DNA of 32,676 nucleotides, taken from Ruminococcus sp. UBA4275. Lineage in GTDB: Bacteria; Bacillota; Clostridia; Oscillospirales; Ruminococcaceae. This document shows, one piece after another, positions 21,910 through 29,464 of this stretch (its first letter is position 1; every line of letters starts with the position of its first letter). Both the position numbers and the translations under genes were made by a program. The notes beneath the pieces are model-generated. The model did not search any database and had not been told where the DNA came from. It saw only the letters and a program-made list of their open reading frames with translations. The DNA is taken from assembly GCA_002395085.1 (NCBI GenBank), contig DGVV01000147.1, positions 1-32,676 of the forward strand, given 5' to 3'.

Positions 21910-23202
21910 TTACTGCGGCATCTCATACGTACCGATGAACACCGGAATATTCGTCTCCGAATCGACGATCATGTAAACGAACGGGCGGTCAAGGATCACG
22001 GTCTTGATCTCTTCCGGCTCTTCCGCATCACACTCATCTGTCATCTCGACGATCGTTGCAGCAGCAGCCTTTGTTCCGTTGAGATCGACTTCGATATGCG
22101 TCTTATGCAGCACGCGGTTGATGAACAGTGCGCCGGACGCAGTCTCCGCCATATTGGTGAAGTCTGCGGATTCATCAAAGGCACTGCCCATGCCCATCGC
22201 CGTGAGCGGACCGGAAAGCTCATCGAAGAAATCGAGCGTAAAGGACGGCAGTCCGGCGTTTACGCTGTAGGCTTCGCCTGCCAGCAGATCCGAAAGCGTT
22301 TCCGGATCGAGGGTCGCGAGATAATCCCCCACGGACATTCCCTCCTCCGGCAGCAGCGCCGCAAACTTGAATTTGCCGCCCTGATACGGCTTGCAGAAGC
22401 CCACCGCATGATCGTCATGCAGCCAGCAGTTCTCCTCGGAATACATCATCTGTACAGTCGAGACGCTGCCGTCTGCCGCGGTGAAATCGCGGTCATGTGC
22501 CTGCTCCTCGGTATAGAGTTCCTCCCACTTCGCATCAAAGCAGACTGCATTCACCAGATACATCACAGCCTCCGGCGGGATCGAATTGAGGATCTGCGGG
22601 ATCATGCCGTCGGTATTCGCGCTGATCCAGCCGTTGATGTCATCGCAGGTCTTCTCATCAAATGCCGCAAGCAAAGACGGTGCGCCGTAAAAATCCCATG
22701 TCGTTTGCAGGAATTCGGGCTTCACCTGAATGCGGTCTTCGTCATTGCGGATCCAGATCGAGTTTGCATTCTGAAATTTGCATTCGGGCGTGGATGTCAT
22801 GCCGTTTCGCCACGTATAGAGCTGCGCATTGAGCGTCTCCAGCGGGAGACCGCCGAGCGCCTGCTCCATTTCTGCAAGCGTACTGCCGTTTGCGCCGTTC
22901 GCGGTCATGGCGAGTGCCTGCATCACCGAAAACGGCGAAACCAGCACATTTTCGCCCGCATGATTTGCACCGGTCTGCCGGAGCAGCTCCAGCGCAAACC
23001 GGTTCTGCGCCTTCACAAAAGCGGGGTCAATCTCCTGACTGCGCACTTCCTGCGGCGTGATCTCCTCGGAAAGATTCTTCGTCTGCACGCTCAGCTTCTG
23101 CGTGCTGTTATTTGTGGACGCGGTGGGATCCGCGCCGCAGCCGGTCATGGCGAGTGCAGCGATTGCTGCAAGAATTCCACTGTAAATACGATATTTTTTC
23201 AT
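21910..23202 (-). CDS. Serpin-family serine protease inhibitor, lipoprotein (copy 2)
   Basis: 430 aa; the ATG at 23202 has AAGGAG inside the end of the preceding gene. The lipobox is LAMTGC. Serpin landmarks are NVLVSPFSVMQALAMTANGA, ANSIWIRND, MYLVNAVCFDAKW, hinge EVDLNGTKAAAATIVEM and signature DRPFVYMIVDSETNIPVFIG. The hinge again has the inhibitory pattern, but the cleavage region (P3-P1' T-D-E-C, then DAEEPEE) is strongly acidic, unlike copy 1. The two are clear paralogues from tandem duplication with diverged reactive loops, implying different protease targets. The 17-nt gap to copy 1 and 4-nt gap to the upstream lipoprotein gene place them in one operon. Confidence 0.93.
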   Translation of the reverse strand: MKKYRIYSGILAAIAALAMTGCGADPTASTNNSTQKLSVQTKNLSEEITPQEVRSQEIDPAFVKAQNRFALELLRQTGANHAGENVLVSPFSVMQALAMTANGANGSTLAEMEQALGGLPLETLNAQLYTWRNGMTSTPECKFQNANSIWIRNDEDRIQVKPEFLQTTWDFYGAPSLLAAFDEKTCDDINGWISANTDGMIPQILNSIPPEAVMYLVNAVCFDAKWEELYTEEQAHDRDFTAADGSVSTVQMMYSEENCWLHDDHAVGFCKPYQGGKFKFAALLPEEGMSVGDYLATLDPETLSDLLAGEAYSVNAGLPSFTLDFFDELSGPLTAMGMGSAFDESADFTNMAETASGALFINRVLHKTHIEVDLNGTKAAAATIVEMTDECDAEEPEEIKTVILDRPFVYMIVDSETNIPVFIGTYEMPQ

Positions 23203-23206
23203 GATT

Positions 23207-23800
23207 TTACTCCTTTTTCTGTGCAGATGTCCGCAGCCATTCGCAGACTGCCGTTATCTTTTCATTGTCCGCGGGAAACTGGATCCCGCAGAACGCTTCG
23301 CCAATGCACACGCGCTGAATATCCTCGCGGACATTGCCATACAGCGCGTTATATTCATCGTACATCACATAATAATAGGAATGCGGTTCTTCGACTGCCG
23401 GAACAGCATCCGGACAGACAATCATCGGAATGCCCTGATGCAGGATCTCTCCCGCCGCAATATCATACTGCGTATACAGCTCGCCTGCATCGCGGAAGCC
23501 GGTCTGCTCCAGTTTATCCGTCAGCTTTCCGGCTGCAAACTGCAAAGCCAGCTCTTTGTCTGAAAGGCGGGCGGTTTCCGCATCTGTGATGTGCCAGATC
23601 TTACCCTCGCGATCGGTGAAGGTGACGGTATCGTTCTGTTTTGAGCCGTCCTCCTCCTGCGGATAGACCGTGACCTGCCGGAACAGAATCGGCGGTACAT
23701 CATCCGGCTGCTCCGGCGGATCGGACTGCGGATTTGCTGCACGCCCGCAGCCCGTCAGCAGCAATGCGGGCAGCAGCAGCCATTTGAGCATCTTTTTCAT
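23207..23800 (-). CDS. Uncharacterised lipoprotein
   Basis: 197 aa with a clear lipoprotein signal (WLLLPALLLTGC) and a Pro/Asp-rich linker after the Cys. The remainder is a soluble domain of about 150 residues with the segment VTFTDREGKIWHITDAETAR and a Cys pair in the C-terminal third (RVCIGEAFCGI). I recognise no family. It lies between the putative anti-sigma gene and the serpins, so it is probably part of the envelope response controlled by the sigma factor; a role in sensing or in serpin function is only inferred. Confidence 0.75.
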   Translation of the reverse strand: MKKMLKWLLLPALLLTGCGRAANPQSDPPEQPDDVPPILFRQVTVYPQEEDGSKQNDTVTFTDREGKIWHITDAETARLSDKELALQFAAGKLTDKLEQTGFRDAGELYTQYDIAAGEILHQGIPMIVCPDAVPAVEEPHSYYYVMYDEYNALYGNVREDIQRVCIGEAFCGIQFPADNEKITAVCEWLRTSAQKKE

Positions 23801-23809
23801 GTTGATTCC

Positions 23810-24538
23810 TCATTCCGTGATCGTAAACGTGATCTGCGCACCGCCCTCCAGCAGAATGGTATAGGCACCGGCGGGGGCGGGTGCGGAGATGCCGAAATCT
23901 GCAAAATGCAGCGTCCATTCTACGGTCTCACCGGCAGGAATCTCCGTCTCCTGCTCTGTTCCGCTGAACATCGCATAACCGGTGCTGCCGCTCTGCTGCA
24001 TTTTCATGCTGAATGCGGAGCTGCGCAGTGTTTCCGTGCCTGTGCCCTGATTGTACACAGTCAGCGTGACTGATTCTGTGCCGGCGGGATAGGTGCTTTG
24101 CGGCAGACGAAGCTGCAAAACGTATTCATCGCCCGATACGACTTCACCCGAAACGACATCCTCCTGCCCGCGATTTTCACGGTCGGGAGCTGCAAAATGC
24201 GCATCCTCCATTGGTTCTGCGGCATCCTCACAAGCGGCTGCATCCTCGGGTTCGGCTTCAAGGGCAGGCACTTCCTCCACAGGGGCTTCATCCGCAGAAA
24301 CAGCCTCATCATCGCGCTGTGCCGTCAGTGCGGGCGATGCCGCATCCGCGGCTTTCTCGTGCCCGCTCATCAGGATATTTCCGGGACGGCTGCTCCAATA
24401 CGCACCGCCCAGCAGCACAATCGCGAACACCGATACAGACGCCGCCGCCAGACGGCGCATCTGCTTCTTTTTCTGTACGCGGTAAACGACGCTTCTGCGC
24501 ATCACCTCTGCCGCAAATTCTTCATCTGTCCGTCTCAT
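23810..24538 (-). CDS. Putative membrane-anchored anti-sigma factor with Ig-like domain
   Basis: 242 aa; its ATG overlaps the TGA of the sigma-factor gene (ATGA), the usual arrangement for a sigma/anti-sigma pair. The N-terminal 28 residues are cytoplasmic and charged (RRTDEEFAAEVMRRSVVYRV), a single membrane helix follows (about 29 to 48, LAAASVSVFAIVLLGGAYW), then an acidic Ala/Glu linker of about 75 residues and an extracellular beta-sandwich (ESVTLTVYNQGTGTETLRSS ... GAYTILLEGGAQITFTITE). The cytoplasmic part is short for a classical zinc anti-sigma domain and lacks the HxxxCxxC motif, so the mechanism may differ. It could sense an extracellular ligand through the Ig-like domain. Confidence 0.65.
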   Translation of the reverse strand: MRRTDEEFAAEVMRRSVVYRVQKKKQMRRLAAASVSVFAIVLLGGAYWSSRPGNILMSGHEKAADAASPALTAQRDDEAVSADEAPVEEVPALEAEPEDAAACEDAAEPMEDAHFAAPDRENRGQEDVVSGEVVSGDEYVLQLRLPQSTYPAGTESVTLTVYNQGTGTETLRSSAFSMKMQQSGSTGYAMFSGTEQETEIPAGETVEWTLHFADFGISAPAPAGAYTILLEGGAQITFTITE

Positions 24539-25083
24539 GCGAGTGTCCCCTCCTCTCCTAAGATTTCACGCAGCGCTTTCTTTGCACGGAACAGCAGGTT
24601 ATCGACCTGCTTTGCCGATTTGCGCATGATCTTTGCCGTATCCGCATACGACCTGTCTTCAAAATACACCAGATGTACCGCCACCTGCTGATCTTCCGGA
24701 AGCTGCGCGATGGCTGCATGAAGCTGCCGGCTGCGTTCTCCGCGCAGAACATCCTCCTCCACAGACTGTGCATCCGCGAGGGTCTCCTGCACATCTTCCA
24801 GCGGAACGGTCTCATGCCGTTTTGCCTTGCGCAGCCAGTCGAGTGCGCGGCTGCGGGCTAGCATAAAAAGATAGGTGCTGAGCGCAAACTTGAAGTTATA
24901 GCGGTGCGGATGCACCACAAGCTGCATAAAAACGTCAATCGCAAGATCCTCAGCGGTCTCCGCATCATGCACATACCGCTGGATGAAGAAGGTAACGCGG
25001 CTGCGGTATTCCTTCAGGATCTCATTGAACGCCTCCTCGTCTCCGTTCAGGAAACGGCGGTAGCTACTTTCGCCATGTTCCAT
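24535..25083 (-). CDS. ECF-type RNA polymerase sigma factor
   Basis: 182 aa; the ATG at 25083 has GGAG 7 nt upstream. Region 2 (about residues 20 to 85) includes VTFFIQRYVHDAETAEDLAI and STYLFMLARSRALDWLRKAK. Region 4 (about 120 to 175) includes LPEDQQVAVHLVYFEDRSYA and KIMRKSAKQVDNLLFRAKKA. The length and two-domain layout are those of extracytoplasmic-function sigma factors. It heads an operon with a membrane-anchored putative anti-sigma factor, a lipoprotein and two serpins, so it most likely drives this operon in response to an envelope or protease signal. An inverted repeat upstream may be its control site. Confidence 0.93.
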   Translation of the reverse strand: MEHGESSYRRFLNGDEEAFNEILKEYRSRVTFFIQRYVHDAETAEDLAIDVFMQLVVHPHRYNFKFALSTYLFMLARSRALDWLRKAKRHETVPLEDVQETLADAQSVEEDVLRGERSRQLHAAIAQLPEDQQVAVHLVYFEDRSYADTAKIMRKSAKQVDNLLFRAKKALREILGEEGTLA

Positions 25084-25196
25084 ATCTGAACTCCGTTTCT
25101 GTTTGCTGAAAGCGCCGGCAGGATTCCGCCGCGTCCGGCGCTGCCTGTTTGCTTTCTGCTATGTTTACGTTTCAGGGGCAGGTTTTTCCTTATCCT

Positions 25197-25234
25197 CCAG
25201 CGTAAATTCAGCATATTACACAAATTTACGTTGG
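25197..25234. promoter_or_regulatory. Inverted-repeat operator candidate upstream of the sigma operon
   Basis: CCAGCGTAAATT (25197-25208) and AATTTACGTTGG (25223-25234) form a 12-bp inverted repeat with one mismatch and a 14-nt AT-rich centre. It lies about 115 bp upstream of the sigma gene and about 40 bp upstream of the divergent small-RNA promoter. A separate palindrome TATCTATAGATA is at 25237-25248. The long half-sites and even spacing look like a dimeric repressor or activator site. Confidence 0.55.
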
Positions 25235-25271
25235 ATTATCTATAGATACTGTAGAATCGCATCTGAAATGC

Positions 25272-25300
25272 TTGCAAATTTGTCGGAACTGTGCTATACT
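25272..25300 (+). promoter_or_regulatory. Promoter of a candidate small RNA
   Basis: TTGCAA (25272-25277), 17-nt spacer, TATACT (25295-25300) with TGC in the extended -10 position. It points toward the noncoding stretch that ends in a terminator at about 25402; no open reading frame with a ribosome site starts between them. Confidence 0.7.
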
Positions 25301-25306
25301 AAACAT

Positions 25307-25402
25307 GAACCAAGAACCCTGAATCCGACAACCCTCTCAGTTGGATTCAAAACCCTCTCTTATGTTTGCCGCCCCGAATTCAAAAGGGCGGTTTCTTTTT
25401 TT
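25307..25402 (+). ncRNA. Candidate trans-acting small RNA of about 95 nt
   Basis: The stretch is framed by a good extended -10 promoter and an intrinsic terminator: CCGCCC (25369-25374) pairs with GGGCGG (25386-25391), followed by a T-rich run. Inside, GAATCC (25321-25326) pairs with GGATTC (25343-25348) and presents CCCTCTC (25332-25338) in its loop. A second CCCTCTC (25353-25359) is unpaired just before the terminator, and a CCCT is near the 5' end. C-rich unpaired motifs complementary to ribosome sites are the hallmark of Firmicutes regulators such as RsaE/RoxS. The transcript is predicted, not observed, and the 5' end is estimated from the -10 box. Confidence 0.6.
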
Positions 25403-25451
25403 ATCTATCATTATACTAAAAAAACGCTCAAATTGCAAGTGCTGAAAATGA

Positions 25452-25480
25452 TTGACAAACCGCCTGTTTCGGTATATAAT
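25452..25480 (+). promoter_or_regulatory. Promoter of the GNAT acetyltransferase gene
   Basis: TTGACA (25452-25457), 17-nt spacer, TATAAT (25475-25480), both perfect consensus, 40 nt upstream of the ATG at 25521. Confidence 0.92.
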
Positions 25481-25520
25481 AGAAGTATATCATTTGAACC
25501 GGAATCAGGAGTTGATCATC

Positions 25521-26030
25521 ATGCGGCTCAGACCCTATATTCCTTCTATGGATTTTGAGACAATCAGAAGCTGGTGTACTGATACGCGCACCCATGCCAT
25601 GTGGTGTGCCAACCTCATCCCCTTTCCGCTGGAACAGCAGAGCTTTGCGGCTGCCCTTCAGGAAATTGCAGCCCGCACCGGCGATACCCCGTTTGTTGCA
25701 ACCTCCACAGACGGCAAAGTCATTGGCTTTTTCTGCTACAGCGCAGACCTGAAAACCAATGAGGGAATGTTGAAATTTGTCATGGTTGACCCTTCCCAGC
25801 GCGGCAGAGGCATCGGACAGATGATGCTGCGTCTTGCCCTGACCTATGCCTTCAGCATTACAAAGGTCAGCGCTGTTCAGCTCAATGTTTTCACCGAAAA
25901 TGAGCGTGCGCGCAGATGCTATGAGCGTGTGGGGTTTAATGTCCGCCAGCTCTATACCTTTGCGTTTCAGTTTCAGGATGAATTCTGGGGGCGCTGCAAT
26001 ATGGTCATCCAGCGCAGTCAGACTCTGTAA
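25521..26030 (+). CDS. GNAT-family N-acetyltransferase
   Basis: 169 aa from the ATG at 25521 (AGGAG 9 nt upstream, MRLRPYIPSMDF start typical of the family). The acetyl-CoA-binding motif A is FVMVDPSQRGRGIGQMMLRL (R/Q-x-x-G-x-G/A), followed by VSAVQLNVFTENERARRCYE and the terminal strand YERVGFNVRQ. The fold is that of RimJ/RimL- or BltD-like enzymes. The gene stands just upstream of the polyamine locus behind its own strong promoter; acetylation of spermidine or another amine to control pool size is possible, but protein N-termini or antibiotics are equally open from sequence alone. Confidence 0.88.
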   Translation: MRLRPYIPSMDFETIRSWCTDTRTHAMWCANLIPFPLEQQSFAAALQEIAARTGDTPFVATSTDGKVIGFFCYSADLKTNEGMLKFVMVDPSQRGRGIGQMMLRLALTYAFSITKVSAVQLNVFTENERARRCYERVGFNVRQLYTFAFQFQDEFWGRCNMVIQRSQTL

Positions 26031-26059
26031 TCTCCGGCGCTGCTCCTGCAAAAATACGC

Positions 26060-26266
26060 TTGACAGCAGGGCGCAGTTATGATATAATATAGTGAACATG
26101 AGGCATCTGCATTTGCGTATCCTTACTACAGCCGCAGCGGCGAAATCCGGCGCTGCCTTTGGTACGATGGCAACGTGCAGAAGCCCTTTTTCTCTTTTAT
26201 CCGTGTGCAGATGCGCTTGATACGCGCTCTGCCGCAGCAGTATGGTACAAAGGATCGGTCAAAATA
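26060..26266 (+). promoter_or_regulatory. Promoter and 170-nt structured leader of the decarboxylase gene
   Basis: TTGACA (26060-26065), 17-nt spacer, TATAAT (26083-26088) with TGA at the extended -10. Transcription should begin near 26095, giving a leader of about 170 nt. It contains a hairpin GCAGCG ... CGCTGC at about 26133-26155 and a T-rich tract CCCTTTTTCTCTTTT near 26180. I do not recognise a known riboswitch. Such a leader before a polyamine gene could respond to polyamines or AdoMet. Confidence 0.6.
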
Positions 26267-27715
26267 ATGGATCTGGAAATGCAAAAGCGTGCCCCTGTAT
26301 ATGAGGCACTGGAACGGCTTCGCCGGCAGCGTGTCGTCCCGTTTGATGTCCCCGGACACAAGCGCGGCAGAGGCAATCCGGAGCTGGTCAGGCTCCTCGG
26401 TGAACAATGTGTCGGCATCGACGTCAACTCGATGAAACCGCTGGATAATCTCTGTCATCCCGTCTCCGTCATTCTGGAGGCGGAAAACTTAGCCGCTGAT
26501 GCCTTCGGCGCAGCACACGCCTTCTTTATGGTCGGCGGAACTACTTCGGCAGTACAAAGCATGATCCTCTCTGCCTGCAAAGCCGGACAAAAACTCATCG
26601 TTCCGCGCAATGTCCACAAGAGCGTCATCAATGCGCTGGTGCTGTGCGGCGCTGTGCCGGTTTATGTCAATCCGGACGTCGAACCGCGTATCGGCATCTC
26701 GCTGGGCATGGAGCTTTCACAGGTGGAACAGGTAATCAAGGAAAATCCCGATGCTGTTGCGGTTCTGGTCAATAACCCCACCTATTACGGCATTTGCTCC
26801 GACATCCGCGGCATCGTCAAGCTGGCACATGAACACAATATGCTGGTTCTGGCAGATGAAGCCCACGGCACGCATTTCTATTTCAATGAGGACCTGCCTG
26901 TCTCCGCAATGGCTGCGGGCGCTGATATGGCAGCAGTTTCCATGCACAAATCCGGCGGTTCTCTGACGCAGAGTTCGCTGCTGCTGCTTGGGCCTGCGGT
27001 CAATGAGGGCTATGTCCGGCAGATTATCAATCTCACGCAGACAACCAGCGCATCCTATCTGCTGATTTCCAGCCTTGACATCTCCCGCCGCAATCTTGCA
27101 ATGCGAGGCAGGGAATCGTTTGCAAAGGTCATGCGCATGGCGGAATACGCCCGTGCTGAAATCAACGAAATCGGCGGCTATTACGCTTACGGCGCAGAAC
27201 TCTGCAACGGTACAAGCTGTATGGGATATGATGTCACGAAGCTTTCTGTCTACACCCGCGAAATCGGACTCGCCGGCATTGAGGTCTACGATCTGCTGCG
27301 CGATGAGTACGACATCCAGATTGAATTCGGTGACATCGGCAATATCCTCGCGTATATTTCCATCGGAGACCGCATTCAGGATATTGAACGTCTGGTCGGT
27401 GCGCTGGCAGACATCAAACGCCTGTATTCTACGGATACAACCGGTATGCTCGCACAGGAATACATCCCGCCGCGCGTTGTTGCAACACCGCAGGAGGCAT
27501 TCTATGCTGATAAGGAAATGCTCCCGCTGGAGCAGACAAACGGACGCATCTGCTCCGAATTCGTGATGTGCTATCCGCCGGGCATCCCGATTCTTGCCCC
27601 CGGCGAAATCATTACGGAAGACATCATCAACTACATCCGCTATGCAAAAGAAAAAGGCTGCTCGATGCAGGGTACGGAAGATCCGGAAATCGAGCATCTC
27701 AATGTTCTGAGATAA
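26267..27715 (+). CDS. speA: Orn/Lys/Arg decarboxylase (probable arginine decarboxylase, SpeA-type)
   Basis: 482 aa from the ATG at 26267, with AAGGA upstream; the frame is open further 5', but that part is leader. It is a PLP enzyme of the fold-I, Gram-positive SpeA/CadA-like group: N-terminal PFDVPGHKRGRGNPEL, SVILEAENLAADAFGAAHAF, cofactor-site Asp/His in LVLADEAHGTHFYF, and the Schiff-base lysine in AVSMHKSGGSLTQSS. The C-terminal domain begins near residue 370. The length matches B. subtilis SpeA (about 490). It decarboxylates arginine to agmatine or lysine to cadaverine; the nearby spermidine synthase and carboxyspermidine dehydrogenase favour a polyamine role, hence arginine. It is transcribed from its own promoter through a long leader. 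Confidence 0.88.
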   Translation: MDLEMQKRAPVYEALERLRRQRVVPFDVPGHKRGRGNPELVRLLGEQCVGIDVNSMKPLDNLCHPVSVILEAENLAADAFGAAHAFFMVGGTTSAVQSMILSACKAGQKLIVPRNVHKSVINALVLCGAVPVYVNPDVEPRIGISLGMELSQVEQVIKENPDAVAVLVNNPTYYGICSDIRGIVKLAHEHNMLVLADEAHGTHFYFNEDLPVSAMAAGADMAAVSMHKSGGSLTQSSLLLLGPAVNEGYVRQIINLTQTTSASYLLISSLDISRRNLAMRGRESFAKVMRMAEYARAEINEIGGYYAYGAELCNGTSCMGYDVTKLSVYTREIGLAGIEVYDLLRDEYDIQIEFGDIGNILAYISIGDRIQDIERLVGALADIKRLYSTDTTGMLAQEYIPPRVVATPQEAFYADKEMLPLEQTNGRICSEFVMCYPPGIPILAPGEIITEDIINYIRYAKEKGCSMQGTEDPEIEHLNVLR

Positions 27716-27735
27716 TAATTAAGAGATGAATCAAA

Positions 27736-28296
27736 ATGGGTCATACATTAGTAGCGACATTCAGCGACAATATTGCCGGTATGGTCTTAAACGCCGGCCT
27801 GTTCGCCAATAATAAGATTCCTTACCGTCAGCACTGTGACCGCAGCGCCGCAAACCGTGTGCTGCCCTATCACGCTACCCTTTTTAGCTGGGACAGGCGG
27901 CAGGATATTTTCTATCTGCCCCACATCGACAAAATTGAATTCACCCCCTGTTCCGTCGTAGCAGAACAGCTCGGCGTCATGATCGGCACGGGCTACAGCT
28001 ATGTGCTGTTCCTGAAGCTGCGCCCCGCAGAGGGCTTTGACGCACTTTGCGAAAACATCTCGCGCGTGACCGGCAGACCGACAGAAAGTTTTCTGCATAT
28101 CACGCTTTCCGTCAGCAAGGATCAGGAGCTGATCAACGCACAGCAGAAGGCGCTTGCAAAATCGCTCCGTTTCCCCATGACCTTGCAGATCAACGCACTC
28201 GAACTGTACCATATATGGGATCCTGTACAGCTTGTCAAGGTGCTGGACGGTTCCGAACACGAACAATCGGAGGACGAAAATCATGCCGGATCGTGA
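27736..28296 (+). CDS. 2H phosphoesterase-like protein (LigT / 2'-5' RNA ligase superfamily)
   Basis: 186 aa, 20 nt after the decarboxylase stop and overlapping the next gene by 14 nt. Two H-x-T motifs, YHATLF (His46, Thr48) and LHITLSVS (His121, Thr123), are 75 residues apart, each at the end of a hydrophobic strand. This pair is the defining active-site signature of 2H phosphoesterases, which act on 2'-5' or cyclic phosphodiester bonds of RNA or nucleotides, such as cyclic ADP-ribose-like molecules. The remaining sequence is not close to any named subgroup I know. Its position inside a polyamine operon is unusual; substrate unknown. Confidence 0.7.
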   Translation: MGHTLVATFSDNIAGMVLNAGLFANNKIPYRQHCDRSAANRVLPYHATLFSWDRRQDIFYLPHIDKIEFTPCSVVAEQLGVMIGTGYSYVLFLKLRPAEGFDALCENISRVTGRPTESFLHITLSVSKDQELINAQQKALAKSLRFPMTLQINALELYHIWDPVQLVKVLDGSEHEQSEDENHAGS

Positions 28297-29365
28297 AATA
28301 CTGATTGAAAGCGAATCCCCAGTCTGCCCGATTCAGGCGCTGGTTGAGCGCACAGACGATACCGTCTACTTCTACCTGTTCTTCCCGCGGCGCAAAGGGC
28401 ATGATGCTGTGCGAAGCTGCTGGATCTGCAACCGCAGACCCGCGCCCGCCGAGATCAACGAGCATACCTGGAATGCCCACACCGCCCCGATGATGCCGCA
28501 GGGCAGCTTCTCGCATCCTGCGGGCGGCATGGATATCCGCGCGGAGGGACTGGAGATCGTCTGGTTTCAGGCGGGTGATTCCGCTGCGCTCCTGCAAAAC
28601 GGCGAATTGCTTGCAGTCATTCCGCCGTGGAGCGGCATCAACGGCTTTCACGGCTATTCCAGATACGCCGTCGGCACGGGGCTGTTTGCATGGGAGATCA
28701 CCGCAGAGGGCGGCGCAAATCTGAAACAGCGCACCGCAGCAAGCAAGCTGTTCTGGGCGGAGCATTTTACCGATGAATACTGGAATCAGCAGATACAGGA
28801 TCACGCCCGTATCCAGCAGGATTTCTACGGAGCAGTCACCCGCCACGCCGGCATCAACGGCAAGAACTATCCGCCGCGCTATCTCTTTGCAGGCGCGAAA
28901 AACGGCGTGAGTTACGGCATCACGGCGCTCATCAGCGCAATCCCGCAGCCTGAGATTGAAATGCAGATCGAGGATGCAGATCAGTTTTCGCGGATCGAAT
29001 TCGGATTTGCGGCACAGGAACGCTTTGAGGCGCTGACAACGGGCGTCTATCAGATGTTCTCCAGTCTGACACGCTATCTTTACGGGGAAACAACCTTCTT
29101 TGCACACGGACATACGAATCCCTACGATGAAATCGAGGGCTTCCATGCGCTGCTGTTTCTCAATGCGCGGCTGCTCCCGCAGATCGCATCGCCGGATTAC
29201 AGCACCCTGACCGGCGGCACGACAGTCAATCTGCTGTGGGCTGTGCCGATTACGAAGGCGGAATACGATTTCACGGTAGAAAACGGCGTCGATGCACTGC
29301 TCCGTCACGCAAAAAATCTCACAACCGTTCACATTTTCAACGGACATCCGAAATTCAGCATTTGA
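28283..29365 (+). CDS. Suppressor-of-fused-like (SUFU) domain protein
   Basis: 360 aa from the ATG at 28283, preceded by GGAGGA with an 8-nt gap and overlapping the end of the 2H gene. Residues 1 to about 150 are a beta-rich domain with a Cys/Trp motif (VRSCWICNRRPAPAEIN). The C-terminal half (about 195 to 355) has the look of a bacterial suppressor-of-fused domain: FEALTTGVYQMFSSLTRY, HALLFLNARLLPQI and VNLLWAVPITKAEYDFTVEN followed by G-x-D-AL. Bacterial SUFU domains are widespread in polymorphic-toxin immunity proteins and in uncharacterised stand-alone proteins. No toxin is nearby, so an intracellular binding role is all that can be inferred. Confidence 0.5.
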   Translation: MPDREILIESESPVCPIQALVERTDDTVYFYLFFPRRKGHDAVRSCWICNRRPAPAEINEHTWNAHTAPMMPQGSFSHPAGGMDIRAEGLEIVWFQAGDSAALLQNGELLAVIPPWSGINGFHGYSRYAVGTGLFAWEITAEGGANLKQRTAASKLFWAEHFTDEYWNQQIQDHARIQQDFYGAVTRHAGINGKNYPPRYLFAGAKNGVSYGITALISAIPQPEIEMQIEDADQFSRIEFGFAAQERFEALTTGVYQMFSSLTRYLYGETTFFAHGHTNPYDEIEGFHALLFLNARLLPQIASPDYSTLTGGTTVNLLWAVPITKAEYDFTVENGVDALLRHAKNLTTVHIFNGHPKFSI

Positions 29366-29464
29366 AGGCGGCTTTCCTGCGGGCGGCACTGAATCTGTGA
29401 AACCGCATCATTCAGCCTGTCCGACACATTTCGCCTTCCCTGAAAGAAAAAAGGAGGAATGAAA

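Noticed and set aside
21862..23589. A 575-codon forward-strand frame opposite the serpin genes.
   Set aside because: It is a shadow of the GC-rich reverse-strand serpins, rich in His, Arg and Cys, with no start signal; both serpins are strongly supported.
25103..25558. An open frame of 151 codons running through the intergenic region and into the acetyltransferase start.
   Set aside because: It has no ribosome site, reads through a promoter, a terminator and the start of another gene, and has no protein-like composition.
27736..28296. This gene as the missing AdoMet decarboxylase.
   Set aside because: It lacks the self-cleavage ESHISIHT-type motif of SpeD; the two H-x-T motifs fit a 2H phosphoesterase instead.
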